Of a stretch of DNA of 64,000 nucleotides, positions 54,474 to 64,000 are shown piece by piece. Made by a program: the position numbers and the translations under genes. The notes beneath the pieces are model-generated. The model worked only from the letters and a program-made list of their open reading frames with translations, was not told the DNA's origin and ran no database searches. Numbering within the stretch: position 1 is the first letter of the stretch; the number at the start of each line of letters is the position of its first letter. This DNA is from Caryophanales bacterium (GTDB taxonomy: Bacteria; Bacillota; Bacilli; Bacillales; Bacillaceae_J): assembly GCA_012840465.1 (NCBI GenBank), contig DULJ01000067.1, positions 62,001-126,000 on the forward strand, in the 5' to 3' direction.

Positions 54474-54911
54474 GTGTTAGCAACAGAAGAAAGAATGAAC
54501 ATACTCGGTATTACGGATGAGTTGTCTGAAATGATTCTTAAATCTGATGTAGTCGATCATTATTATCAGCGTTTATATAAATTGAGACAAGATGAAAAGG
54601 CAAGGAACTTAATCCAAGCTTTTACGAAGCAAAAGGAAATATATGAAGAAGTTCATCGAATTGGAAAATACCACCCGGATTATTTAAAGGTGATCAAAGA
54701 AACAAGAGAATTAAAAAGGGACATGGACCTATTAGAATCTGTATATGAATTTAAAAAGGCCGAAAATGCATTGCAAAGTCTTTTGGATGAAATTAGTGTA
54801 TTAATCGGTCATTCTGTGTCTCGGCAAATAAAAGTACCGACAGGCGAACCATTTTTCGAGTCGGCTTCAGGCTGTAGTGGCTGTAGCGGTGGAGGCCATA
54901 GCTGTGGTTAA
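54474..54911 (+). CDS. ylbF: RicF (YlbF), RicAFT complex subunit
   Basis: In B. subtilis YlbF joins YmcA and YaaT in the RicAFT complex, which carries iron-sulfur clusters, promotes RNase Y-dependent mRNA processing, and is needed for sporulation, competence and biofilms. The 145 residues are mainly helical ([20 protein letters not shown]) and end with the Cys-rich tail [14 protein letters not shown] that binds the cluster. GTG 54474 is preferred because GGAGGTG lies 9 nt upstream; an open frame continues to ATG 54447. Confidence 0.9.
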   Translation: MLATEERMNILGITDELSEMILKSDVVDHYYQRLYKLRQDEKARNLIQAFTKQKEIYEEVHRIGKYHPDYLKVIKETRELKRDMDLLESVYEFKKAENALQSLLDEISVLIGHSVSRQIKVPTGEPFFESASGCSGCSGGGHSCG

Positions 54912-54988
54912 ATATGTTAGACTTGCAAAAGAATAGATTATCATGCTACTCTGACAATGCGAGCGTTTTGATTAAAGGAGATTTAATT

Positions 54989-55267
54989 ATGAACTTTGGA
55001 AATCGACAAGGAATAATAGTTTGGGTACATTCATTAAAACAAGTTAAGCAATTAAAACGTTATGGAAATATCCATTATGTTTCTAAAAAGCTTAAATATA
55101 TCGTGATCTATATGGATATGGAGCTAGTGGAAGATGCAGTTGATAAGATTAAATCCTTGTCGTTTGTAAAAAAAGTGGATCTTTCCTACAAACCTTTTTT
55201 GAAAACTGAATTTGAAAACTCTAAGCCTGATAAGGCAAAAGAGTATGATTATAAAATTGGAATTTAA
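54989..55267 (+). CDS. ylbG: YlbG family (UPF0298) protein
   Basis: This 92-residue protein ([63 protein letters not shown]) matches YlbG to its last residue. AAAGGAG precedes ATG 54989; the longer frame from 54914 lacks a site. Function unknown; it follows ylbF by 77 nt. Confidence 0.9.
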   Translation: MNFGNRQGIIVWVHSLKQVKQLKRYGNIHYVSKKLKYIVIYMDMELVEDAVDKIKSLSFVKKVDLSYKPFLKTEFENSKPDKAKEYDYKIGI

Positions 55268-55272
55268 CTTAT

Positions 55273-55311
55273 AACTAAAAGGGCTAACTCAAAGAGTTAG
55301 CCCTTTTAGTT
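55273..55311. terminator. Bidirectional terminator between ylbG and the minus-strand gene
   Basis: A perfect 18-bp stem (55273-55290 with 55294-55311) with loop AAA. Confidence 0.92.
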
Positions 55312-55700
55312 TAGTGCATTGGCGGGATAAAACGATTCATTCTTAGAATGCCAATTAAATGCTGATAATAAATATCTGTTTCAGCAAAAGTTGTTGAAGG
55401 TTTTACCTCAAATGAAATAATTTCTTTCCCCAGCTCCTCGGCTAATTGCTTAAATAAATCAAAGCGTTTATTTGGCTTTTTTTCTGGATTGGGGATTCCT
55501 TCTCTACAGATATAAATTGGTTGAAAATCGCCTGTTGTTGTTGGATTTAAAACAACAGCCAAAGAAGTAACATCCCTTTCGTTGATTTTCGTATGAAATG
55601 CCATTAAATGAATAAGTCTATGTTTGTTTGTTCTGGCAATTTCCAGCAGTTCATATAGGTCAGAATATCCTTGTCCAAGTTCGATAAATCGCTGAATCAT
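55311..55700 (-). CDS. Conserved hypothetical protein (129 residues)
   Basis: The protein (MIQRFIELGQGYSDLYELLE, AFHTKINERDVTSLAVVLNP, FDLFKQLAEELGKEIISFEV) is soluble. Relatives next to ylbG in bacilli are of unknown function (some carry a questionable methylthioribose kinase label, not supported here). AAAGGAG precedes the ATG at 55700. It is convergent with ylbG. Confidence 0.75.
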   Translation of the reverse strand: MIQRFIELGQGYSDLYELLEIARTNKHRLIHLMAFHTKINERDVTSLAVVLNPTTTGDFQPIYICREGIPNPEKKPNKRFDLFKQLAEELGKEIISFEVKPSTTFAETDIYYQHLIGILRMNRFIPPMH

Positions 55701-55845
55701 AATTAGGGCTCCTTTCAATATGAATCAAGTTTCACTTTACCAATTGATTGAAAAAACGTCAAAATTTTTTTCATATTCGTATATAAAATACCTCTTATTT
55801 TTGGTATCGTAATAAAGAGTCGTAAGCTACGGTCTGGGGGTATGT

Positions 55846-57276
55846 ATGGTAAAGAAAATTTTGATCATTTTGGTATTCTTATTAATTATTATAGCGGGAT
55901 TAACAGGATATCAATGGCTGATGTATGACAAACTTGGAAAAACGACTGAACGAGTGCAAACAGAAAATTTAGAGATTGAAGCTGAACTAGTACATAAAGA
56001 CGGCGAACTTTCGATCACTCAAACGGTTTCAAAACTAGGTCAAGACAGCTTTTTGATAGAGATTCCTAGGGGAGTAAAAGATTTCGAATGTCACTTTGGA
56101 AATGGTGAGAACTGTGAAATAAGGGAAGACTCAAACTACTACCGTATCCCAGTTGGAAGCGAAACACTTATAACATTTAAATATTCAATTCCTTTTGATG
56201 AAGGGAAAAATGACTATTGGCTCGAGAATGGTTTTGTTCAACTTTTTTCAAATAACGAAACACCACTATTTGGGAATTTTACGGTAACCATATTAGAGGA
56301 CGTTAATAAATCAAATAGATGGTTTTCAGGTGCCTTAAGTGAGGTACATGTCGATAAAGAACATATTTCGTATTTTGCATGGACGAAAAAAGATACAAAG
56401 AATTTCCCTCTGTATATGTCAAAGGCCCAACTAAATAAAATTGAAGGGTTCGAGCCTCACCTTTCTTTATTTTTATTAAATTCGACCGATGAAGAGGTTG
56501 GCTTTACTAATAATTGGCATAAGCAATTACATTCTAGGAATGGACTTACGATCGTGCAATCTAATAGTGAACAAGTTTACATAGCACCATTATTAGTCGT
56601 TATTCCCAAAGACTATAACGTTGAAAAATGGGAGGAACTAGCTATTCAGGCTTATTTACAAAATTATAAAAAGCCAGATACACAAGATATAGAATGGGTC
56701 TGGAATGTGCTGCCTTCCTTTATTCTAGACCGCCCGACGGGAGAAGGAAAAGAATTAGAAATGTCTAAAGAGTTGCTCGAAAATCTTCAACCAGAGAGTA
56801 AGAACGCCTTTGCTTCATGGCTGCTTAAACAAAATAAGGACAACTTGACAGGAATAACATTGGCTGATCTTGATAAACAGTTATCAGAATTATGTAGCTT
56901 AAAAGTAATATTTTTTGAAAAAAATGAAAGTAAGAATAGTCCATTCGTTCCATTGTATTTTATTGATCAAAGAAAGGTTTTTTTCGGGAATAAAGAAGTG
57001 AATTTGAAATGGAATGCGGTGATAAAAAACAATGATCTCCTTTTCCCTTTCCAAGAAACACTGGAAATCACTGGATTTGATATAAATGTTGTAACAGAAC
57101 TAGAAAAATACGAAGTAATGAAGGATGAAAAACGTTGGACATTCTCATTAGAGGAGGGAACAAGTCCAAGTCCTTTAGAGTTAATTGGAGAAGAACTATA
57201 TATATCTGAAAACGGGCTTGAAAAGTTTCTGAATATAGAAGTTATTAAACGAAATGAAGGAATTTATTTACGATAA
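55846..57276 (+). CDS. Membrane-anchored protein of unknown function (476 residues)
   Basis: One N-terminal membrane helix (ILIILVFLLIIIAGLTGY) anchors a large extracytoplasmic part. The first 200 residues are beta-rich (LEIEAELVHKDGELSITQTV, LITFKYSIPFDEGKNDYWLE). The last 150 contain a segment resembling stalk domains (YFIDQRKVFFGNKEVNLKWN, ELIGEELYISENGLEKFLNI). No catalytic motif is visible. ATG 55846 follows TGGGGG. It is alone between terminators. I do not recognise the family. Confidence 0.75.
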   Translation: MVKKILIILVFLLIIIAGLTGYQWLMYDKLGKTTERVQTENLEIEAELVHKDGELSITQTVSKLGQDSFLIEIPRGVKDFECHFGNGENCEIREDSNYYRIPVGSETLITFKYSIPFDEGKNDYWLENGFVQLFSNNETPLFGNFTVTILEDVNKSNRWFSGALSEVHVDKEHISYFAWTKKDTKNFPLYMSKAQLNKIEGFEPHLSLFLLNSTDEEVGFTNNWHKQLHSRNGLTIVQSNSEQVYIAPLLVVIPKDYNVEKWEELAIQAYLQNYKKPDTQDIEWVWNVLPSFILDRPTGEGKELEMSKELLENLQPESKNAFASWLLKQNKDNLTGITLADLDKQLSELCSLKVIFFEKNESKNSPFVPLYFIDQRKVFFGNKEVNLKWNAVIKNNDLLFPFQETLEITGFDINVVTELEKYEVMKDEKRWTFSLEEGTSPSPLELIGEELYISENGLEKFLNIEVIKRNEGIYLR

Positions 57277-57289
57277 AGTACAAAAAATA

Positions 57290-57325
57290 AAAAAACCCCT
57301 GCTTTCGCAGGGCCCTTCTATTTTT
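57290..57325 (+). terminator. Terminator after the 476-residue protein gene
   Basis: A CCCTGC/GCAGGG stem with loop TTTC, A-rich before and T-rich after. Confidence 0.8.
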
Positions 57326-57546
57326 CTTGAAAGCCTATGTTGACTTCCATTACAAGAAGGCAAAGGGAGAGGAGAAACCGGAGGAAGAACTTATGGGGAA
57401 ACGTAAGTCTTCTCCGCGGTTGGCAACAACATCAGAAAATGATGTTGTTACTATCCATTATGACCAAAACTTTTTTCTATATACATCTTATTTCGCCGTC
57501 ACTATTGTTGATGGTTGTATATTTATGGTAGGATGGAAAAGTTAAA
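57326..57546. other. Intergenic segment with an unproven small frame
   Basis: A 50-codon frame from ATG 57393 to the stop at 57543-57545 has GGAGGAAG 6 nt upstream, but its product resembles nothing I know. The segment includes a 10-bp inverted repeat AACAACATCA/TGATGTTGTT around 57426-57449. It may be a gene remnant. Confidence 0.3.
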
Positions 57547-57666
57547 GCCTCCGGCGAGCCTTGCGATTTTCAGAGGTAGTTTTTCGAGCAGATCAAAGAC
57601 TAAGAACGCCACATCCTGTGGGCCTAAAAATCTGGGCACAAATAAATACGCCAAGGCGCATTTGAT
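57547..57666 (+). repeat. Family A repeat, copy A5 (longest)
   Basis: It starts GCCTCCGGCGAGCC, contains the extra hairpin module CCACA-TCC-TGTGG, and has the core 57630-57666 with a 4-nt duplication. It ends 35 nt before rsmD in sense orientation. Confidence 0.88.
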
Positions 57667-57701
57667 CTATTGGAATTACGTAAGGATTATAGGTGATTGA
57701 T

Positions 57702-58806
<1,105 letters not shown>

Positions 58807-58921
58807 ATCTACTATCGGAATTTATATGCTAATTTGTAGACAGTATAAGAAAGGGCATCGAGGGCCTTTAGGTCATCCCCTTGCGGGACTTCCGTCGTTA
58901 TTGGCGGCAAGTCGTGTCTTT

Positions 58922-60142
58922 TTATTGTTGAAAATTTGCTTTTATATAAAAAATAATGTACAAGCATAATGAAGTAATCGTAATCAAGGCACCGTATTGC
59001 AATAAAAAGTCCCAATACACAGAAAACCAGGAAAGACCCTGATCATTTGCTAAAGCGGGAAGGGCTTCTTGCTTATCACTCATAGTATAAAGATTAACAT
59101 AAAGTGGTCTCCACAATAAAAATACAAAAGTTGATGAAAATATACCTTGCATAATTCTAGCGATAAAAAATGGCTGAAAACGAATGTCTGTTTCCGCTAA
59201 AATACTTGCTACTTGTGCCTGAACAGAAAAGCCACTAAATGCGAGAATGAAGCTGGTTATGATGACTTTAAACAACAGTTCGACATCTTCCGTTTGACTA
59301 GTAAGTTGACTCCCCATCGTTATTTCAAACATCCCCGATATAAGCGGCAAAGCTAGTTCTGTTGAAATATGAAATAATGAAAGTATATAGCCGACAAAAA
59401 CAGCTACAACATCGGTGATATTCACTATGTAAAGCAAACGGTTAAATACTGAAAACATAATAATAAAACCACCAATCATTAAAAGGGTGTGGATCGATGA
59501 AGTAACTGCATCTCCCAACATTTGTCCGATTGGTCTTCCATTCTTTATTCTTGTTTGATGAAGCGATTGAAAAGCTTTTTTTACTGAGAAATGATCACTT
59601 TTCCTTAAGCTTTCCTTCTCGACTTTGTCCCCGCCGTGAAATCTCATTAGAAGGCCGACACTAAAATTTCCTAAATAATGGGAGGCAGCTAATAAAATTC
59701 CGATATTTGCATTATTAAAAAAACCGACTGATACTGCTCCAAAAATAAATAATGGGCTTGATGCGTTGGTAAAGGAGACTAGTCGTTCTGCTTCAATTGC
59801 TGTTAATTGTTGTTCCTGTCTAAGACGGGCAGTTAGTTTTGCTCCTGCGGGAAAGCCCGACGCCATGCCCATCGCCCAAACCACTCCTCCTATACCAGGA
59901 ACTTTGAATAAAGGACGCATAAGGGGTTCTAGGAGGATTCCAATAAATTTCACTACACCATATCCAATTAATAGTTCTGAGACGATGAAAAATGGCAGTA
60001 AGGATGGGAAAACAACCCCCCACCACATTTCTAAGCCACGCCTTGATGCTTCTAATGATTCTTTTGGAAAAAAAATCAATCCGAATGCCACAAGTGAAAT
60101 TGAAACGGCAAGTAGGATTGTTTTTAGTTTAGAACGTGTCAC
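58922..60142 (-). CDS. ylbJ: Sporulation integral membrane protein YlbJ
   Basis: This 406-residue polytopic protein (LKTILLAVSISLVAFGLIFF, MWWGVVFPSLLPFFIVSELL, GMASGFPAGAKLTARLRQ) is a nucleoside-recognition/Gate-domain protein of the YlbJ family. In B. subtilis it is under sigma-E control and needed for a heat-resistant spore cortex. An open reading frame in another phase continues past its stop (58812-58930). The gene is divergent from ylbK. Confidence 0.9.
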   Translation of the reverse strand: MTRSKLKTILLAVSISLVAFGLIFFPKESLEASRRGLEMWWGVVFPSLLPFFIVSELLIGYGVVKFIGILLEPLMRPLFKVPGIGGVVWAMGMASGFPAGAKLTARLRQEQQLTAIEAERLVSFTNASSPLFIFGAVSVGFFNNANIGILLAASHYLGNFSVGLLMRFHGGDKVEKESLRKSDHFSVKKAFQSLHQTRIKNGRPIGQMLGDAVTSSIHTLLMIGGFIIMFSVFNRLLYIVNITDVVAVFVGYILSLFHISTELALPLISGMFEITMGSQLTSQTEDVELLFKVIITSFILAFSGFSVQAQVASILAETDIRFQPFFIARIMQGIFSSTFVFLLWRPLYVNLYTMSDKQEALPALANDQGLSWFSVYWDFLLQYGALITITSLCLYIIFYIKANFQQ

Positions 60143-60297
60143 ATATAGCCCCCCAGCGAATTCTTGAGTTCTTAATTCTATACTTGCTGAATATAGAATG
60201 ATAAAATAAGGTCAATTCAATCTCGTCCTACTATAAATATACGAATTTCAAATTAGAATAGACCAAATTTAAGGAAAAGGGCAACGGAGGGAAACAT

Positions 60298-61089
60298 TTG
60301 AGAAAACCAAAAATAGGCTTAGCGCTAGGTTCAGGAGGAGCTAGGGGGTTTGCTCATCTAGGTGTAATAAAAGCTTTACATGAAGCTAATATTCCCATTA
60401 ATTGTATGGCGGGCAGCAGTATGGGAGCATTAGTTGGTGGATTATATGGGGCTGGTCACGATTTAGAGCGTCTCTATAAGTTGGCAGCTGCATTCAGAAG
60501 GAAATATTACCTTGACTTCACAGTGCCTAAAATGGGCTTTGTAAGTGGCCAAAAAATAAAAGAATTTATCCGTATTTTTACTATGGGGAAAACAATAGAG
60601 CAATTATCCCCCACACTTTGGATCGTTGCCACTGATATTAAGACTGGAGAAAAGGTTATCTTTAAGGATGGTCCTTTAGCAAATGCCATTAGGGCAAGCA
60701 TCTCGATCCCAGGTATCTTTGTTCCCGAAAAAATAAATGGGCGGCTCCTTGTTGATGGGGGAGTTGTTGACCGAGTTCCTATCTCTGTGGTGAAAGAAAT
60801 GGGGGCGGATATCGTAATAGCTGTCGATGTTTCGCATGTGAAAGGCGATGTAGAGATTACATCGATATTTGATGTGATTCTCCAAAGTATTGACATCATG
60901 CAGAATGAATTAGCCAGATTAAAACAATTCGATGCAGATGTTATGATTAAACCGCGTGTAGAGCAATATAGTGCTAAGGCCTTTACGAATACTGAAGACA
61001 TCATCCGTATCGGTGAGGAGGAAGCACTGAAGCAAATTCCGTTAATAGTAGATGTTATACAGAAGTGGAAGGAGTCGCAACATGAATAA
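60298..61089 (+). CDS. ylbK: Patatin-like phospholipase family protein YlbK
   Basis: This 263-residue serine hydrolase has the oxyanion loop LGSGGARGFAHLGV, the nucleophile elbow AGSSMGALVG and the catalytic Asp in LLVDGGVVDRVP. The substrate is unknown (RssA-like). It begins with TTG at 60298 after CGGAGGG. It overlaps ylbL by 8 nt. Confidence 0.9.
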   Translation: MRKPKIGLALGSGGARGFAHLGVIKALHEANIPINCMAGSSMGALVGGLYGAGHDLERLYKLAAAFRRKYYLDFTVPKMGFVSGQKIKEFIRIFTMGKTIEQLSPTLWIVATDIKTGEKVIFKDGPLANAIRASISIPGIFVPEKINGRLLVDGGVVDRVPISVVKEMGADIVIAVDVSHVKGDVEITSIFDVILQSIDIMQNELARLKQFDADVMIKPRVEQYSAKAFTNTEDIIRIGEEEALKQIPLIVDVIQKWKESQHE

Positions 61090-62149
61090 GCTGAAAAGTA
61101 TGTCAAAGAGCTGGATCATCATTCTTGTCATAACCCTTTTACTAACCTTCGTTCAGCTCCCTTATTATATCTCTTCACCCGGAATGGCGACAGAACTGGC
61201 TCCTATTGTAAAAGTGGAGGGTGGAAACAAGGAAAGGGGAAGCTTTTCTTTAACAACGGTTCGGTTTGGGAAGGCAAACGTAGTTCAATATGCATGGGCA
61301 AAGGTAAATGATTATTATGAAATTTATCCTGAGGACTATATACGACCGGATGGTGAAACGGAGGATGAGTATTCCAATCGTCAGCTTCATATGATGGAGA
61401 ATTCGAAGGAACAGGCAACTGTTGTTGCTTACACAAAAGCAAAAAAAGACATCAATATCAAATATAACGGTGTTTTTGTTATGAATGTTATACCGGGAAT
61501 GCCGGCGGAGAAGGTTTTAAAAGTTGGTGACCGCTTATTTTCTGTTGACGGTCATGTTATGAAGTCCTCAGAAGAGTTTATTAAATATGTTTCAACAAAG
61601 AGTAAGGGAGACACAGTAACGCTGAAATTAGAAAGAAAAGGGAAGACGATGGAAGTAAAAGTACCTTTAGCTGTTTTTCCTAAAGAACAAACCGGTGAAC
61701 AAAAAGATAAGGTAGGCTTGGGAATCCTTCTTGTTACGGATCGTAAAGTCGAAGTGAATCCTCCTGTCACGATTAATACAGAAAAAATAGGCGGACCGTC
61801 TGCAGGATTAATGTTTTCACTTGAGATATACAATCAGTTAATTGATTCGGATTTGACAAAGGGCTATAAAATTGCCGGTACCGGTACCATCGGTTACGAG
61901 GGAGAAGTCGGTCGTATTGGCGGTATCCACCAAAAAATTGTTGCAGCAGATAAATCCAACATTGAAATTTTCTTTGCGCCAAACGAAAATGGTAAAACAC
62001 GTGTTGATAAAAATGGAGAAAAAATACTAACAAATTATCAAGAAGCACTTGAAACGGCGAAGGATATAAAATCCGACATGAAGATTATCCCGGTCAATAC
62101 GTTTGACGAAGCAGTTGCCTATCTAGAAAAATTACCACCGAAAAAATAA
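61082..62149 (+). CDS. ylbL: PDZ-Lon type membrane protease YlbL (SepM family)
   Basis: An N-terminal membrane helix (SWIIILVITLLLTFVQLPYY) is followed by a PDZ domain (about 120-205; NGVFVMNVIPGMPAEKVLKV) and a Lon-type S16 protease domain with the catalytic Ser in GGPSAGLMFSLE and a Lys in a segment near GGIHQKIVAA. SepM relatives trim peptides outside the cell; YlbL contributes to the DNA damage response in B. subtilis. ATG 61082 follows AAGGAG. Confidence 0.92.
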   Translation: MNKLKSMSKSWIIILVITLLLTFVQLPYYISSPGMATELAPIVKVEGGNKERGSFSLTTVRFGKANVVQYAWAKVNDYYEIYPEDYIRPDGETEDEYSNRQLHMMENSKEQATVVAYTKAKKDINIKYNGVFVMNVIPGMPAEKVLKVGDRLFSVDGHVMKSSEEFIKYVSTKSKGDTVTLKLERKGKTMEVKVPLAVFPKEQTGEQKDKVGLGILLVTDRKVEVNPPVTINTEKIGGPSAGLMFSLEIYNQLIDSDLTKGYKIAGTGTIGYEGEVGRIGGIHQKIVAADKSNIEIFFAPNENGKTRVDKNGEKILTNYQEALETAKDIKSDMKIIPVNTFDEAVAYLEKLPPKK

Positions 62150-62200
62150 AAAAGCGTAAGAGGCTGTTAGGTTACATCATTTGCCTCCTGCGCTTTTTCT
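62148..62200. terminator. Terminator between ylbL and ylbM
   Basis: AAAAAGCG/CGCTTTTT with an inner GAGGC/GCCTC, T runs on both strands. Confidence 0.85.
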
Positions 62201-62206
62201 TTCATA

Positions 62207-63442
62207 TCATAAAAATTGCTTGTTATTTTGATCATATCGTACTGGTGGATTTGAAAATTCAGCTTTCATCATATTTGAACGATAAGGCTCCTTTAAACAC
62301 GCTGCATAAACATTTGAAGCTTTTATATCAAGATTGATCTGTTCATTAGAAAAAGCAGATAACTTAGAAATGATCGGAATAGCTACATTTTTTTTGATTG
62401 AATGTAAATATTCCTGGCCAGCGAGCGAAGTACCCAATAAACGAATATAGGTCGGATATTCACTGTTTGCTTTCATTCGTGATTTCGAAGTGTTTGTTAG
62501 TATATGTATACAGAGACGCTGTAATCTTGTCCATGTATATCGCTTTGTTTTTATCTTTTCCATAAACTCCTGAAAAGTTGCAGCAGATGCTATATATTGC
62601 AATAGGCGATTTTCTAGACCTTCTTCTACTTCATAGATTTGTCGAAGTTCTTCAGGTGTAGAGGTAAGAAGTTTGTATTTAAAATAAGCGTAGTAATTTT
62701 CCCAATGATGGAACATACCAAAGCTTTTCTTGTAGGTCAAAAGATGTGAGTAAGTAGTATCTGGAATAACATTTTGTATTTCTTCCAAATTTGTTCTCTC
62801 TGAAAAAAGGCTCGAACGTATGCTTGTCGCACTTGCAATATATTGGTCCGCAAAATGCTGATCATGATACTGAGCCTTTGTACGTTGAATCGTAAATGGT
62901 TGTATGTTACTGCCCAGTTTATCGATGGCTTCTACATAATGAAACCCCAAAATATTATTCGGTTGTGAAAGATCAACCGCTGAATCTGCAAACTGCAAAG
63001 AATGAAAAGCATCTGAGGCTGCTCTTGGATAGCTTTTCCCTTCTTCCAAAGCTTTTTTAATGGATTGATCAAAGGATCCTTTCCTTGCTTTCATTTCTTT
63101 TAGTGTAGTTTGAAAAGAATGAATATCACCGCTTTCACTGCCAAAGCAAATACTATCAATCTCCAAGGCATGCAATAAACTAACAGCACCAAATGCAAAA
63201 ATTTCAGCCTTTTGGGTCGCAAATACATAAGGCAGTTCAATCACAAGGTCTGCTCCACCTTCAAGTGCCATGTTTGTCCGTGCCCATTTTGATACTAACG
63301 CAGGTTCACCACGCTGCAGAAAATTACCGCTCATCACCGCTACAACTAAATCTGCCTCTGTTACTTTTCGTGATTCTTGGATATGATAGTAATGTCCGTT
63401 ATGAAAGGGATTATATTCCACTACGACACCAACAGCTCTCAT
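62207..63442 (-). CDS. tmcAL: tRNA(Met) cytidine acetate ligase TmcAL (YlbM)
   Basis: This ATP-dependent enzyme makes N4-acetylcytidine at the wobble position of elongator tRNA-Met, using acetate. The 411 residues begin MRAVGVVVEYNPFHNGHYYH, with the HxGH nucleotidyltransferase motif (HNGH), and continue with VMSGNFLQRGEPALVSKWAR and ADLVIELPYVFATQKAE. It is the last member of the ylb group in the window. Confidence 0.93.
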   Translation of the reverse strand: MRAVGVVVEYNPFHNGHYYHIQESRKVTEADLVVAVMSGNFLQRGEPALVSKWARTNMALEGGADLVIELPYVFATQKAEIFAFGAVSLLHALEIDSICFGSESGDIHSFQTTLKEMKARKGSFDQSIKKALEEGKSYPRAASDAFHSLQFADSAVDLSQPNNILGFHYVEAIDKLGSNIQPFTIQRTKAQYHDQHFADQYIASATSIRSSLFSERTNLEEIQNVIPDTTYSHLLTYKKSFGMFHHWENYYAYFKYKLLTSTPEELRQIYEVEEGLENRLLQYIASAATFQEFMEKIKTKRYTWTRLQRLCIHILTNTSKSRMKANSEYPTYIRLLGTSLAGQEYLHSIKKNVAIPIISKLSAFSNEQINLDIKASNVYAACLKEPYRSNMMKAEFSNPPVRYDQNNKQFL

Positions 63443-63477
63443 ACATAAATTCCTTTCTTTTATAAGTATTTTTCTAT

Positions 63478-63529
63478 GTCTAGCTTCAGTGCCTAGTGAA
63501 CTTCGCTATTGAGGCGCTTGCGCTTTTCT
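63478..63529 (-). repeat. Family C repeat, copy C11 (short, diverged)
   Basis: On the minus strand it reads GAAAAGCGCAAGCGCC to AGCTAGAC. It lies between the ends of the integrase gene and the start of ylbM, downstream of the integrase stop and in that gene's sense orientation. Confidence 0.75.
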
Positions 63530-63583
63530 ATAGTATAGTGTAAAGAAAAAAATTACACAATAAACCGCATGGTAGCACTAGTG

Positions 63584-64000
63584 TCATATGGTTTCGTCGG
63601 ATTGATTTTCGTCTTTGACCACAACATGACCACGGAATAGAATTTCGTCTATTTTTTCACTCGCTTCTACTTGACGCTGGTCAAATACATCGGTATAAAT
63701 GTTAAGAGTGAAAGATACATCGCTATGACCTAAGCGCTGTGACACGACCTTGGGACTCACACCCTCGTCGATCAGGATGGACGTGTGAGTTCTTCTTATG
63801 TCGTGAAATCTGATCACTGGTATTTTTAATTCTTCAGCTATTTTCTTTAAGATGTATCTCAAAGTATAAGGATCCACGATTTTCTTCTTCTTGGTCCTGA
63901 ACACTAAATCCTCAGAAGTATTCTTGCTAAACTTTCTGTGCTCCTGGAATTGTTCAATCAGGAAATCACTGATAGGGATATAGCGGTCGCTCGATTCTGT
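63584..64000 (-). CDS. Tyrosine-type recombinase/integrase, C-terminal part (5' end outside window)
   Basis: The frame is open to the right edge. The catalytic domain shows IRFHDIRRTHTSILI (Arg box, usually HDLRHTHAS), VSQRLGHSDVSFTL (His-Gly-His region) and IYTDVFDQ (Tyr nucleophile), then a polar tail ending ENQSDETI. This is a phage or conjugative-element type integrase. In B. subtilis ylbM is followed by ylbN and rpmF; an integrase here suggests an integrated element whose body lies beyond the window. Confidence 0.88.
   Translation of the reverse strand, partial: TESSDRYIPISDFLIEQFQEHRKFSKNTSEDLVFRTKKKKIVDPYTLRYILKKIAEELKIPVIRFHDIRRTHTSILIDEGVSPKVVSQRLGHSDVSFTLNIYTDVFDQRQVEASEKIDEILFRGHVVVKDENQSDETI

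Noticed and set aside
60507..61106. 199-codon minus-strand frame
   Set aside because: Antisense shadow of the ylbK patatin gene.

Overview
The window is a 64 kb stretch of a low-GC Firmicute chromosome, almost certainly a member of the Bacillaceae. Gene content and order follow the Bacillus subtilis backbone from cheV to ylbM: cheV-ykyB-ykuE-ykuI-ykuJ-darB-ykuS-ktrC-rnjA-rpoY-def-ykyA-pdhABCD-speA/sr1P-yktAB-ykzI-yktC-ylaF-typA-ylaHIJKLN-ftsW-ctaABCDEFG-ylbABCDEFG-rsmD-coaD-ylbJKLM. Ribosome binding sites are strong (AAGGAGG type) and TTG starts are frequent. It is not B. subtilis itself: several genes are inserted or missing relative to that map. No genus can be fixed from the window alone.

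Layout. 1-4.1 kb: end of cheV, a tungstate ABC transporter (tupABC), ykyB, and a PCYCGC lipoprotein whose frame is interrupted by a TGA that looks like a selenocysteine codon with a hairpin just downstream. 4.2-7.9 kb: ppx-ppk polyphosphate pair. 7.9-18.7 kb: envelope phosphoesterase, c-di-GMP receptor YkuI, small zinc-ribbon protein, MBL hydrolase, the c-di-AMP receptor DarB, a drug exporter, KtrC, RNase J1 with RNA polymerase epsilon, and peptide deformylase. 18.9-24.9 kb: YkyA and the pyruvate dehydrogenase operon. 25-27.6 kb: three lipoproteins (thioredoxin-like, polysaccharide deacetylase, M23 peptidase). 27.7-34.1 kb: DUF1885, the SR1-type dual-function RNA with its SR1P peptide next to speA, and ykt genes. 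34.2-41.9 kb: typA, yla genes, ftsW. 41.9-49.4 kb: heme A synthesis and the caa3 cytochrome oxidase operon. 49.4-63.4 kb: the ylb group (sporulation and envelope proteins, RicF, RsmD, CoaD, TmcAL). The right edge cuts a tyrosine recombinase on the minus strand, which suggests an integrated element between ylbM and its usual neighbours.

Two families of structured intergenic repeats are scattered through the window. One (family A, five copies) always lies just upstream of a start codon, in the sense orientation of that gene. The other (family C, eleven copies) always lies just after a stop codon, in the sense orientation of the preceding gene. The strict split by gene end and orientation is directly visible and is, with the candidate selenoprotein, the most interesting feature here. 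No tRNA, rRNA or CRISPR array was seen.
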